Part shown: in pieces, positions 42,227-50,833 of the stretch
How positions within the stretch are numbered: position 1 is the stretch's first letter
How the letters are laid out: every line of letters starts with the position of its first letter
Source: Dyadobacter flavalbus
GTDB taxonomy: Bacteria > Bacteroidota > Bacteroidia > Cytophagales > Spirosomataceae
DNA length: 64,000 bases
Direction: 5' to 3'
Assembly: GCF_006149045.1 (NCBI RefSeq)
Contig: NZ_VBSN01000071.1
Coordinates: forward strand, 62,001 to 126,000
Position numbers and translations under genes: made by a program
The notes under the pieces: model-generated
Seen by the model: the letters and a program-made list of their open reading frames with translations, nothing else
Database searches by the model: none
What the model was told of the DNA's origin: nothing

Positions 42227-44629
42227 TTATTGCGCCCGCAGGTACTTGACCGGGCTTTCAACGGCTGCTTTCAAAGCGTGTCCCAATACAGTCAGTAGTG
42301 TAATCAGGACGGTCAGGCCAAGTGTTGCAGCGATTAACCAGGCACTTGACGTAATGCGGTGAACGTACTGCTGCAGCCAGCTTCCGGTGAGCCACCAGCC
42401 CAGCGGTGCAGCCACCAGAAACCCGATCAGGATCAGGCGGCCGAATTCCCTTCCGAAAATCCATAGCAACTGCTGCGTACGAGCGCCCAGTACCCGACGT
42501 ACCCCGATTTCCTTGGCCCGGCCTTCTGCCATAAAGGTGACCAGTCCGTAAAGCCCGATGCAGCTCATCGCCATGGCAATCAAGGCAAATGCCTGTACAA
42601 ATCCGGCCAGCAATCGCTCCATATCAAGAAACGATCCCAGCAAATCGTCGAGATGATCCGCTTTATAAACGCGGTCTGGCAGTGTTTCATCCCACACCTG
42701 CTCTATGGCTTTCAACGTTGTCTTCGGAAAATTTGGTGATAATGTAAGCACGGCCATCGTGGTATGGCCCAAGTCATTCACAAGGGTAACAGGCAAGACG
42801 GACTGATGCAGATCTCCGCTTCGAAAATCCTTTACAACACCCACAATCATGCGGTCTTTATCCATGATGCGCATCCGTTTGCCAACGATGCTGCTGGCAG
42901 GTGAAACACCGAGTTGGCGCACAAGTGTTTCATTGACCAGCACCTCCTGCGCGGTGGTATCTGCAGGCCGGAAATTGCGCCCTTCAATTACAGACAACCC
43001 GAATGCAGCAATATAATGCTCGTCAGCAGCCCGGAGCCGTGTTTCAAAAGGCTCTGGTTTAGAGGCAATATGATAGCTGAATGGAGCAGGACGGTTGTAG
43101 GGAGAAGCGGGCGGATCGCTGCCGTATGTCACGCTTTCTACCCCCGGCAACTGTAACCAGCTCTGCCGCAACTGGTCATAAGGAACGGGATTGGGTGGCG
43201 AAAGCCATACGGTAAGCTTCCGTTCGTGACTGAAACCCCAGTCCACTTTCTGCATGTGCCGGAGTTGTGCCGTTATGACCAGGACAATGATCAAAAACAG
43301 TTGTGAAAGAACAAACTGTCCGGTAATCAGGGTTCTGCGAATGTTGAAACCGCCAACGGTCTGCGTAGTAAGCTGGCCGGCAAGGGCTTTTGCCGGATTA
43401 AACCGGGAAAGCACCCAGGCGGGATACAAGCCGGCAAGGATGACGATTCCGGCAATCAGAATGAGAAACCATTTCAGGCTTTCCGGGTGCAGCAAATCCA
43501 GAACAGAAATCGCCGGGTGCAGCATATCGACTTGCTCCGCCAATGTCCGGTTGACAAGCGGCATGGCCATTTGTGTCAATACCAGACTCATTGCACAGGC
43601 AAAAAAGGTCAGTATGGCGGTTTCGAAAAGAAACTGTCTGATCAGCTGAAACTGATTGCTCCCGACTACCTTGCGCACGCCGACTTCTCTGGCGCGCTGT
43701 AAAGCCTGAGCTGTTGCAAGATTGATGTAATTGATACACGCAGCCAGAACGAGCAGCAGTCCGACTGCAATCAGTGCGTACAATACGGGACGCGGCGCCA
43801 TACCGCTGCGTTCATGGTTCAGTTCCGGAAGAGGCAGCATATGGTATGCAAACCGGGCTGCTTTTTCGGCAGAAAGGTTTTTTTTACGGATTTCATCCAG
43901 AGTGCCGGCCAGTTGTCCGGGATTGCTGCCTTCGCGCAGCAACACAAAACACATGCTCTGAAGGCCTTCCCAGTCTTGCATGGCACCGCTTTGTTCCAGA
44001 TCCGGGATGGTTGTATAAGATATCAATGCGTCGTAACGAAGCTGTGTGTTGGCAGGCGGATTTTCAATAATCCCGGTTACGGTAAGGTCCACGCGGTTGT
44101 CGAGCCGCAAGGTGCGGCCAACGGGATCGGCACGGTCAAAGTACTTGCGGGCATAACGTTCGCTGAGTACGATCGTGTTCGGCGAGCTGAGCGCCGTTTT
44201 CGGGTTGCCTGAGATCCATTTGACCAGAAAATGATTGAAATACTGGGGTTCTGCAAAACAGACATTCCGGGCTTCATTAAACTTTTTGGCCCAGCCGTTC
44301 TTCCCGTCCGGAACGCCGATGGTACGTCCGAAAACAGTTTCCAGCCTGGTTGCACTTTCAACAAATGGATAGTCACGGCGAAGCACTTCGGCCAGTGGGC
44401 GGGGAGCAGCGTCCGTCTGCATCGTGTTTTCCCGGATAATATCCGTCACTACCCAGTAGGAACGTTCCATATGCGGGTGATGGCGGTCGAAACTGAACAT
44501 GTAATTAACAAACAGGAAAATGACCAGACCGCTCGCCAGCCCCAGCGCCAGGCTTGATACTCGGATCAGATTGACCTGGCGCTGCCGCCAGATGCGGCGC
44601 AGTGAAAGTATTGTATAATGTACAAGCAT
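42227..44629 (-). CDS. ABC transporter permease, MacB/FtsX family (second copy)
   Basis: The 800-residue paralogue of the protein at 16545-18974 has the same two-unit layout: first helix (LIRVSSLALGLASGLVIFLFVNYMF, 19-43), periplasmic domain (about 45-250), FtsX helices (about 280-410, with REVGVRKVVGSNQFQLIRQF), then a second periplasmic part and C-terminal helices with KEIGVRRVLGARTQQL. It is probably an inner-membrane mechanotransmission permease whose ATPase is elsewhere. No adaptor or ATPase gene adjoins it. A TAATTTCG, one base from the -7 consensus, lies upstream on its strand. Confidence 0.88.
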   Translation of the reverse strand: MLVHYTILSLRRIWRQRQVNLIRVSSLALGLASGLVIFLFVNYMFSFDRHHPHMERSYWVVTDIIRENTMQTDAAPRPLAEVLRRDYPFVESATRLETVFGRTIGVPDGKNGWAKKFNEARNVCFAEPQYFNHFLVKWISGNPKTALSSPNTIVLSERYARKYFDRADPVGRTLRLDNRVDLTVTGIIENPPANTQLRYDALISYTTIPDLEQSGAMQDWEGLQSMCFVLLREGSNPGQLAGTLDEIRKKNLSAEKAARFAYHMLPLPELNHERSGMAPRPVLYALIAVGLLLVLAACINYINLATAQALQRAREVGVRKVVGSNQFQLIRQFLFETAILTFFACAMSLVLTQMAMPLVNRTLAEQVDMLHPAISVLDLLHPESLKWFLILIAGIVILAGLYPAWVLSRFNPAKALAGQLTTQTVGGFNIRRTLITGQFVLSQLFLIIVLVITAQLRHMQKVDWGFSHERKLTVWLSPPNPVPYDQLRQSWLQLPGVESVTYGSDPPASPYNRPAPFSYHIASKPEPFETRLRAADEHYIAAFGLSVIEGRNFRPADTTAQEVLVNETLVRQLGVSPASSIVGKRMRIMDKDRMIVGVVKDFRSGDLHQSVLPVTLVNDLGHTTMAVLTLSPNFPKTTLKAIEQVWDETLPDRVYKADHLDDLLGSFLDMERLLAGFVQAFALIAMAMSCIGLYGLVTFMAEGRAKEIGVRRVLGARTQQLLWIFGREFGRLILIGFLVAAPLGWWLTGSWLQQYVHRITSSAWLIAATLGLTVLITLLTVLGHALKAAVESPVKYLRAQ

Positions 44630-44833
44630 GACAGAAAATAATTAGTTAAGCAATGTTTTATATACAGTTATTTTATATATAAAACGAAATTATCTTATTC
44701 CTACTTGCCAGAAACCAATTAATATTCCGACCCGGCCAAAAAGGAGGAAAGCCCTTTCATAAAAGAGTAACCGCCACGCAATCAAATTACAATATCCGCT
44801 TTCATCGCGCAGACATTCTGATTATCTTCGTAT

Positions 44834-45067
44834 ATGAATGAAACGATCATGCTTCCGGTGGAATATATGGGCACAACCCATGAATTGCCGCTGACCATTG
44901 TCCCGCAGGGATATACTTATCAGTTACATGTAGAGATCGAGGGCAGGACGCTGATCCTGGAAAAGGACGATGCGGGCGAGTACCGGGTTATCAGCATGTC
45001 CGGCGATTCGGAAAAGGTCAATAAAAGCCTTGTTGCGGCTGTTGTGGCTACGTTGCAGTCTTTGTAA
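44834..45067 (+). CDS. Small protein of unknown function
   Basis: The 77-residue product (MNETIMLPVEYMGTTHELPL...) looks like one small beta-sheet domain with a short C-terminal helix (KVNKSLVAAVVATLQSL). It has no signal peptide, membrane segment or cysteine. A near-consensus promoter (TTTC, 19 bases, TATCTTCG at 44823-44830) precedes it. I do not recognise a family, but codon use and the promoter support it as a gene. Confidence 0.7.
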   Translation: MNETIMLPVEYMGTTHELPLTIVPQGYTYQLHVEIEGRTLILEKDDAGEYRVISMSGDSEKVNKSLVAAVVATLQSL

Positions 45068-45159
45068 GCTGTCGTCGGCCCGGGTTCAGTTCAACATGTG
45101 CAGGCAGCAAATACTTACTAGTCAATTGTAATCATGTTCAACTTAAAAATCTTCACTTT

Positions 45160-45456
45160 ATGTATGCAAGAGTTGTTCAGGTTCTTTTAAACAAGGATCA
45201 TATTGCAGATGCTACTGATTATTTCCGGGATTCTGTAGGGCCGGCTTTGAAAAACCTTTCCGGTTTCAAAAACAGCCGTTTTCTTGTAAATCAGGCAACT
45301 AACCAATGCCTGATGGTAACGCTCTGGGAAACGGAAGAAGCCCGAACCGGTGCTGAAACGAATGGTTTTTTAAAAAGCGTAATGACACACATGAAGCCTT
45401 ATTTTGCCGGCCAGCCAACAATCGATTACTACGAAGTAGCTGTTCAGGTTGTCTGA
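45160..45456 (+). CDS. Antibiotic-biosynthesis-monooxygenase (ABM) fold protein
   Basis: The 98-residue protein fits the dimeric alpha-beta barrel of ABM-like proteins: first strand MYARVVQVLLN, then VGPALKNLSGFKNSRFLVNQATNQCLMVTLWETEEAR (about 27-63) and the last strand YYEVAVQVV. Such proteins can oxidise small aromatics or degrade heme, but no heme ligand pattern stands out. It is followed by a bidirectional terminator facing the carbonic anhydrase gene. Confidence 0.78.
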   Translation: MYARVVQVLLNKDHIADATDYFRDSVGPALKNLSGFKNSRFLVNQATNQCLMVTLWETEEARTGAETNGFLKSVMTHMKPYFAGQPTIDYYEVAVQVV

Positions 45457-45525
45457 AATGACAGGCGGAGCCGCATTTTCATTGTTATGTAAAAAGCGGT
45501 TTTACTTTGCTTGTTTGGTTAAAAA

Positions 45526-45561
45526 CAGAAATAGTCAGAATCGTTAATCTGACTATTTCTG
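45526..45561. terminator. Bidirectional terminator between ABM-like gene and carbonic anhydrase
   Basis: CAGAAATAGTCAGA (45526-45539) and TCTGACTATTTCTG (45548-45561) form a perfect 14-bp stem with an 8-base loop. On the minus strand it is followed by TTTTT, giving a good terminator for the carbonic anhydrase gene whose stop is at 45571. Confidence 0.88.
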
Positions 45562-45570
45562 ATGATGAAA

Positions 45571-46230
45571 TTATACTTTCAGTTCCTGCTCTTCTGGCTC
45601 GGTCAGATCCAGGCGGTAAATTTCCATAATGTTTTCCAGCAGTTTTATAAAGTCGATGTTCAGATCGATCAGTTTGCCGGAATGTACGTCAAAAACCCAG
45701 CCGTGGACCGTAAGATTGCGGTCGCGCTGCGCTTTCTGTACTTCTGCCGTCTTGATGACATTGATGCATTGTTCTTCCACATTCAGTTCAACCAGTCTTT
45801 TGTAACGCTGTTCTTCATTGTCAATGGCATTAAGTTCGTCCTTGTGCGTCCGGTACACGTCACGGATATTCCGCAGCCACGGGTTAAGGATTCCCAGATC
45901 CGCCGATTTCATGGCCGCCTGAACGCCGCCGCAGTAGTAATGACCGCAAACCACGATATGCTTTACTTTAAGCTGTTCCACGGCGTAATTGATCACCGAC
46001 ATGACACTGAGATCCGTGTTGGGCACCATGTTCGCAATGTTTCTGAGCACAAACGCTTCGCCGGGCGCTATGCCCATCAGTTCTTCAGCGGTTACACGGC
46101 TGTCGGAGCAGCCTATGTAAAGAATATCCGGCGTTTGTCCTTTGGAAAGGTCACTGAAATAGTTGGAATCTATGTCTAGCTTCTTCTGAACCCACTCCTG
46201 ATTGTTTTCAAAAATTCGCTTAATATCCAT
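45571..46230 (-). CDS. Beta-class carbonic anhydrase
   Basis: From the ATG at 46230 the enzyme is 219 residues; a longer frame to 46260 adds ten residues over the likely promoter. The zinc ligands and catalytic dyad are clear: C41 and D43 in CSDSR, H97 and C100 in HYYCGG. It interconverts CO2 and bicarbonate, in the cytoplasm by lack of a signal. The C-terminal NLTVHGWVFDVHSGKL is the usual plant-type beta-CA ending. A single gene with its own terminator. Confidence 0.95.
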   Translation of the reverse strand: MDIKRIFENNQEWVQKKLDIDSNYFSDLSKGQTPDILYIGCSDSRVTAEELMGIAPGEAFVLRNIANMVPNTDLSVMSVINYAVEQLKVKHIVVCGHYYCGGVQAAMKSADLGILNPWLRNIRDVYRTHKDELNAIDNEEQRYKRLVELNVEEQCINVIKTAEVQKAQRDRNLTVHGWVFDVHSGKLIDLNIDFIKLLENIMEIYRLDLTEPEEQELKV

Positions 46231-46235
46231 TTGAT

Positions 46236-46244
46236 CAAAGGTTA
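46236..46244 (-). promoter_or_regulatory. TAACCTTTG element before the carbonic anhydrase gene
   Basis: On the minus strand the sequence is TA, three bases, TTTG rather than TA, two bases, TTTG. The same TAACCTTTG occurs before the SusC gene at 60208-60216. It ends five bases before the ATG at 46230. Confidence 0.3.
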
Positions 46245-46579
46245 TGTTAAAAAAATACACTTATCGGTCACAAAAATAGAGCAATGCATTGGCTTTGTCA
46301 ATGTGCAAAGTTGGTACAGCCGGGGCCAAAGTAAGCATTTTCCATTGCATATGACAGATTTGACGCATTAACTTTCTTTACTTTCCGGGTTGTTCTGGTT
46401 CCCTACTCGTTTATAGAAAATACAATGTTATATTGGATTTGCTTTATTTCGTTGGACAACATGAATTGTAAACCATGCCGGAGTTCAAAAGCTGGATTCA
46501 GCAATATCGATAACAGATTGCTGTACCGGACAAAAAACTTAGGATCGCGCAGCAGCGTATCTCTAACGATTTTGAACTG
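46245..46579. other. Region between carbonic anhydrase and the MutS fragment
   Basis: No intact gene. From about 46514 the frame of the MutS fragment is open upstream of its ATG (RISNDFEL-like residues that belong to the MutS family), but it is closed by TAA at 46511. Further left nothing recognisable remains of the missing N-terminal part. Confidence 0.45.
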
Positions 46580-47134
46580 ATGCAGAAAGGATCGGTCGTC
46601 ATGGTGACCGGTTCCAACATGGCCGGCAAAAGCACTTTTCTGCGAACGGTCGGCTGCAATCTGGTGCTTGCCATGACGGACGCGCCATGCTGTGCCGCAT
46701 CGGCGCGGATTGCACCCGTGTCGCTTTTTACCAGTATGCGTACTCAGGACAATCTTCAGGAAGGCATTTCATCCTTTTATGCCGAGCTGAAACGCATCGA
46801 GCAACTTTTGCAACGGATCGCCGGCGGCAAGCCTGTTTTCTTCCTGCTGGATGAAATGTTCAAAGCGACCAACTCCGAGGACCGGTATAAAGGCGGCGTT
46901 TCCCTCATCCGGCAACTAAGTGTGCTGAATGCATCCGGCATTATTTCAACCCACGATCTGAACCTGGCCAAAGTGGCAAGTCAGCGTCTGCCCATCCGCA
47001 ATTACAGTTTTAACAGCACGCTAAAAGACGAAAAGATCCTTTTCAGCTACAAGCTGACGGAAGGTTTCTGCACGGATTTCAATGCAAGCGCCCTGATGAA
47101 AAAAAGCGGGATCGACATCTTGCCGGATGTGTAA
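46514..47134 (+). pseudogene. 5'-truncated MutS-family ATPase fragment
   Basis: The recognisable part is the C-terminal ATPase of a MutS-related protein: Walker A GSNMAGKST, the SMRTQDNLQEGISSFYAELKR signature region, Walker B FFLLDEMFKATNS and the STHDLNLA switch. The frame is open from 46514, the first ATG is at 46580 (184 residues), and homologous residues (RISNDFEL) lie before this ATG. The lever, clamp and any membrane helices of a full protein (about 590 residues in the MutS-related group of this phylum) are absent. A truncated, probably non-functional remnant is the simplest reading; a short expressed ATPase cannot be excluded. Confidence 0.75.
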
Positions 47135-47156
47135 ACCTCTGAAAATTAAGCTGATT

Positions 47157-47504
47157 CTATTTCTGTTCAATACTCATCGACCTTACTTTTCCTTCCTCAA
47201 AACGGTATACATGGATTACATAACTGTCGCTCAGTACCTGGCCGTTCAGGTCTTTGATAATCTGATGAACGTCCACAGCAATGGCTCCGTCCGGCCACGG
47301 ATGAATAGAAACCGGCACTAATTCGGGGTTGATTTCCTGCCATTGACGCAGCCAGTACGCACGCACTTCGTCCTTTCCGTGAACAAAGCCGCCTTCCCAT
47401 CCGTTCGGCCAGGTAACATCCGTATGAACATGTGCCAGAACCGCATCGATTTTACGGTCATTAAAATCCTGATAAAGCTGATTCAGTAACTTGTGATAAT
47501 CCAT
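47157..47504 (-). CDS. SnoaL/NTF2-like protein
   Basis: The 115-residue protein fits the NTF2-like cone fold: a first helix (YHKLLNQLYQDFNDRKIDAVLAHVH), TDVTWPNGWEGGFVHGKDEVRAYW (about 29-52) and beta strands AIAVDVHQIIKDLNGQVLSDSYVIHVYRFEEGKV (about 74-107). Such proteins include cyclases, isomerases and stress-related members; the active site here cannot be assigned. It converges on the MutS fragment with a 22-base gap. Confidence 0.82.
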   Translation of the reverse strand: MDYHKLLNQLYQDFNDRKIDAVLAHVHTDVTWPNGWEGGFVHGKDEVRAYWLRQWQEINPELVPVSIHPWPDGAIAVDVHQIIKDLNGQVLSDSYVIHVYRFEEGKVRSMSIEQK

Positions 47505-47538
47505 ATTGGAAAGAGTTTGCAGTTCAGATTTGATTTTT

Positions 47539-47546
47539 CAAAACTA
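47539..47546 (-). promoter_or_regulatory. -7 element (TAGTTTTG) of the SnoaL-like gene
   Basis: An exact TAnnTTTG on the minus strand, 34 bases before the ATG at 47504. No -33 element at the usual spacing. Confidence 0.4.
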
Positions 47547-47740
47547 ATTCAGTCCGTTGCCAGTGCGCGTCAGCAAAGCTTGAGATGTTGTAACATTTCC
47601 TTGAGAAGCTGCATTCCATTTTATTTTCTGACGAAGATTTGCCACCGGCATGAAACTGCAACCCGCTGTATTACAATACCGGCACGAAATAAGATTTGCT
47701 GGATGGTTTTACAAAAACCTGAAACTTCGGCATCCATGCC

Positions 47741-47770
47741 TTGGACAAAAACAATCCGTCGCTATATTTG
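47741..47770 (+). promoter_or_regulatory. Promoter of the small cysteine protein/siderophore receptor locus
   Basis: TTG (47741-47743), 19 bases, then TATATTTG (47763-47770), matching consensus and spacing. The ATG at 47783 follows 12 bases later, which excludes the longer frame starting at 47741. I see no clear Fur box. Confidence 0.6.
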
Positions 47771-47782
47771 CCCGGTAATCCG

Positions 47783-48160
47783 ATGCGTACTACTCTGCTT
47801 TACATATGGCTGATTGTAACCATCCTGCCGACTTTCAGTCAGTGGGGAACCATTGCGTATTACCAGATCAACAAGGATTACATTACGCGTGTGCTTTGTG
47901 AAAACCGCGACAAACCGCAGTTGCATTGTGACGGGCATTGTTATCTGGCCAAAAAGCTGAAAGCACAGCAGGAAAAGCAGGATCAGCAGACGAGTGATCT
48001 GGTTCAGAATTTGCCGGCGCTGCATCTTTTTGCTTCGCCGTTGGCCCGTTTCGAGTTTTTGCCGACACATTTTTCTCCATCCCTGCGGCCCGCTTTCTTT
48101 TATCAGCTGGCTACTTACCACGCTCCGCTTTCCATTCCGGTTCATCCGCCCTGCGCCTGA
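47783..48160 (+). CDS. Small membrane-anchored protein with a conserved Cys-rich motif
   Basis: The 125-residue protein has one N-terminal membrane segment (about 3-28) and then LCENRDKPQLHCDGHCYLAK, with C39, C49, C53 (C-x9-C-x3-C) plus H48 and H52. The rest is a charged helix (KKLKAQQEKQDQQ) and a proline-rich tail. I recall this CxGKC-like motif in small Bacteroidota proteins encoded beside TonB receptors; a metal- or heme-binding role is inferred from the motif and the neighbours, not shown. A siderophore-type receptor follows after 213 bases. Confidence 0.7.
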   Translation: MRTTLLYIWLIVTILPTFSQWGTIAYYQINKDYITRVLCENRDKPQLHCDGHCYLAKKLKAQQEKQDQQTSDLVQNLPALHLFASPLARFEFLPTHFSPSLRPAFFYQLATYHAPLSIPVHPPCA

Positions 48161-48373
48161 TCGTACATTCCGGTTATTCGGGCTTTTTGCTCAGGGATTA
48201 GCTTCGGCTTTTCCTTCATGCCGCTTTGGATTTCCTGTACGGTTTTCTCATTTTCTGGTGCTGCCGGCTTATGGATCTGGCGGGCAGCGCAGCGATTATT
48301 CTATCCAGTCCAGCTTACTTGAATCATGTCCATACAGCCATTTTGCTGCATGGATCCATAAATGTATTGTCGA

Positions 48374-50743
48374 ATGAAATTCAACTATTTATTCCTGTGG
48401 TTACTGTTTACCGGTAACTGCATCAGTTCCTTAGCGCAATCCGGCCTTGGAACGCTGAACGGCCGGATCATGAACACCCGTCAGGACCCGGTTGCCGGTG
48501 CTTCCGTTACGTTTCAAAACACCGCGCTGGGTACAACCACCGACGCCAACGGCCGCTTTAGCCTTTCCAACATTCCGCCCGGATCTTATATTTTAACCGT
48601 ATCCAATGTTGGCTATACGGCGCATACGCAAAGTCTTCCAGTTACAGATGGAAAAAATCCGTTTCTTGATCTTCATCTTTCGGAAAGCATGCAGGAACTG
48701 AGGGAAGTGGTGGTCAGCACAGCCAGAAACAATTACTTGGTATCGAGGTCAAATACGTCAACCCGGTTGGATGTCCCTTTGCTTTCCACGCCGCAGTCGG
48801 TACAGATTGTGTCCTCACAATTGTTGCGGGACCGTCAGGCTTTTACACTGAACGAGATTGCCGGGACGTTTACGGGCATGAAGGCCAATAATGGGAACGG
48901 CTCTTTTCAAATGCGGGGCTTCACTGCTTACTCGCCCAACGATGCCAGTTTTTTACTGTATAACGGTATACGGGGAAACCTGTTTTTGTGGAGCCAGCAG
49001 CCTTTGCTTTATAACATCGAATCCGTTGAATTGCTCCGCGGCCCGTCCGGCGCACTTTTCAGTGAAGGTTCTCCCGGCGGTGTGGTCAATTTTATTACCA
49101 AAAAACCTTTGTCCGAAAAAGGCGCAGGCGCAGACCTGTCATTGGGCAGCTGGGGATTCATGCGGGCTTCGGCAGATTTTACAGGACCTGTTTCAAACAA
49201 CAAAAAACTGCTGTACAGAGCCATTATCGGTTATGACCGTTCCAACAGCTTTCGCAACGATCAGGAAAAACAAAATCTGTTTATTGCTCCTTCCTTGACT
49301 TACCTTCTGAACGGCCGCACTTCCCTGAACCTCGAACTTAATTATGCATACCAGAAAGCGGTTCAGCAATACGACAACGGAAGCTACATTTATTCCGGAC
49401 CCGATGGCAGCTTCGATTTCAACCATTATCCTAATCATCTGACGATACAAAGCCCGACCGATTATGGAAAAACCCGCAATGCATCGGGCACGCTGAGTTT
49501 TTATCATCAGGTTAATCAAAACCTGAAACTCACGGTTGTGGAGCGGATGGTGCGGAATGTACTGGATTTTACGGATCACATTCCCGTTGGAAGAATCCGA
49601 AATGATTCCATCAGCAGAGGATTTCAGGACTGGGAAACGGACCGGTTCAGTTTGCAGACAACTGCTTATGCTGCTTATACCGCAAAAACAGGATTTCTGA
49701 GGCATCAGCTTGTTGCCGGTATGGACTACAACCGTTACGGCTGGACCAAAAATGATTATCAGTACAAGGCATCCACGCGCATTTCAATCTTTAATCCCGA
49801 CTATTCCGGCAGTATCCCGGATGCATCCGTTCCTGCCGATGAATCGGATGATAACAAACGCATCACCAACCTGTTCGGCGGCTACATTCAGGATCAGCTC
49901 AGTGTCGGCGACTATTTTAAAGTTCTGCTTTCGCTCCGGTATGACCGTTACAATGGCAAGGAAACCCCATTGTCGGAGCGCGACAACAAACAGGGCGATG
50001 AACTGCAGGCATCTGGCTGGATTCCCAGGATCGGACTGGTTTATTTACCCGTAAAAAATGTATCCGTTTACGGTACTTATCTGAAATCCTTCAATCCGCA
50101 GACTTCCAATAACGTTCTGGCCGGAGGCCCGTTCCCGACCCGGCAGGCATCGCAGTATGAAGTAGGTTCCAAAGCAGATCTGCTGAGCAACCGCCTTTCG
50201 GCTACCTTGTCGTTGTACCAGATCAATTATACCAACATTCTCACAGCAGCACCCACTGAGCAAAACTCGCACCGTCAGGCTGCCATTGATGGTACCCGCA
50301 GCCGGGGCGGTGAATTCTCCGTAACAGGTAATCTTGACAGAATCAGCCTCATAGCCGGTTACGCCTTCAACGAGCATGTACTCGTCAGCACGAGCACTTA
50401 CGGAAAGAAAGGCGACCGATTTGCCAATGCGCCCAAGCATCAGCTCAACTTCTGGGGTAAATATCTACTTCCGTTCCCGGTGCTGAAAGGGCTTGCTTTT
50501 GCGGCAGGCGTGCGCTATGTAAGTAATCAGGTCGGCCTTTTAAGCAATCAGAATTTCATTTTTCCTTCCTATACGGTTCTGGATGCGGCGCTTTCCTATC
50601 AGCGCAACCGATATCAATTTCAGCTGAATGCGTATAATCTGACGGACAGGCATTACTTTACCGGAAGCCGTTCGGGTGTGACGACGGCCGGATTGGGCGA
50701 TCCGTTTAATGTCAGGATCGGTGTCAGTTATCAGCTTTGGTAA
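48374..50743 (+). CDS. TonB-dependent siderophore receptor
   Basis: From the ATG at 48374 the 789-residue protein has a signal peptide (MKFNYLFLWLLFTGNCISSLA), a CarboxypepD_reg domain (about 25-105), the TonB-box region LREVVVSTAR, a plug of the FhuA/FpvA type (STPQSVQIVSSQLLRDRQ, then FQMRGFTAYSPNDASFLLYNGIR and VELLRGPSGALFSEGSPGGVVNFITKKP, about 140-235) and a 22-strand barrel with the ending FNVRIGVSYQLW. Plugs of this kind go with ferric-siderophore uptake. The ATG at 48362 is a weaker alternative. The PepSY protein downstream supports iron or other metal uptake. Confidence 0.92.
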   Translation: MKFNYLFLWLLFTGNCISSLAQSGLGTLNGRIMNTRQDPVAGASVTFQNTALGTTTDANGRFSLSNIPPGSYILTVSNVGYTAHTQSLPVTDGKNPFLDLHLSESMQELREVVVSTARNNYLVSRSNTSTRLDVPLLSTPQSVQIVSSQLLRDRQAFTLNEIAGTFTGMKANNGNGSFQMRGFTAYSPNDASFLLYNGIRGNLFLWSQQPLLYNIESVELLRGPSGALFSEGSPGGVVNFITKKPLSEKGAGADLSLGSWGFMRASADFTGPVSNNKKLLYRAIIGYDRSNSFRNDQEKQNLFIAPSLTYLLNGRTSLNLELNYAYQKAVQQYDNGSYIYSGPDGSFDFNHYPNHLTIQSPTDYGKTRNASGTLSFYHQVNQNLKLTVVERMVRNVLDFTDHIPVGRIRNDSISRGFQDWETDRFSLQTTAYAAYTAKTGFLRHQLVAGMDYNRYGWTKNDYQYKASTRISIFNPDYSGSIPDASVPADESDDNKRITNLFGGYIQDQLSVGDYFKVLLSLRYDRYNGKETPLSERDNKQGDELQASGWIPRIGLVYLPVKNVSVYGTYLKSFNPQTSNNVLAGGPFPTRQASQYEVGSKADLLSNRLSATLSLYQINYTNILTAAPTEQNSHRQAAIDGTRSRGGEFSVTGNLDRISLIAGYAFNEHVLVSTSTYGKKGDRFANAPKHQLNFWGKYLLPFPVLKGLAFAAGVRYVSNQVGLLSNQNFIFPSYTVLDAALSYQRNRYQFQLNAYNLTDRHYFTGSRSGVTTAGLGDPFNVRIGVSYQLW

Positions 50744-50833
50744 TCCGCGTTCCGAGGCCGATGTTGTCCTCAAATGTTTTAAACCAATGCTTTAATCAAG
50801 TTGGCAGTAAACCTAAGATCATCAGGCATTTGC

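Noticed and set aside
47994..48377. Plus-strand open frame overlapping the cysteine protein's 3' end
   Set aside because: No start or family support, and it overlaps the better-supported genes on both sides.
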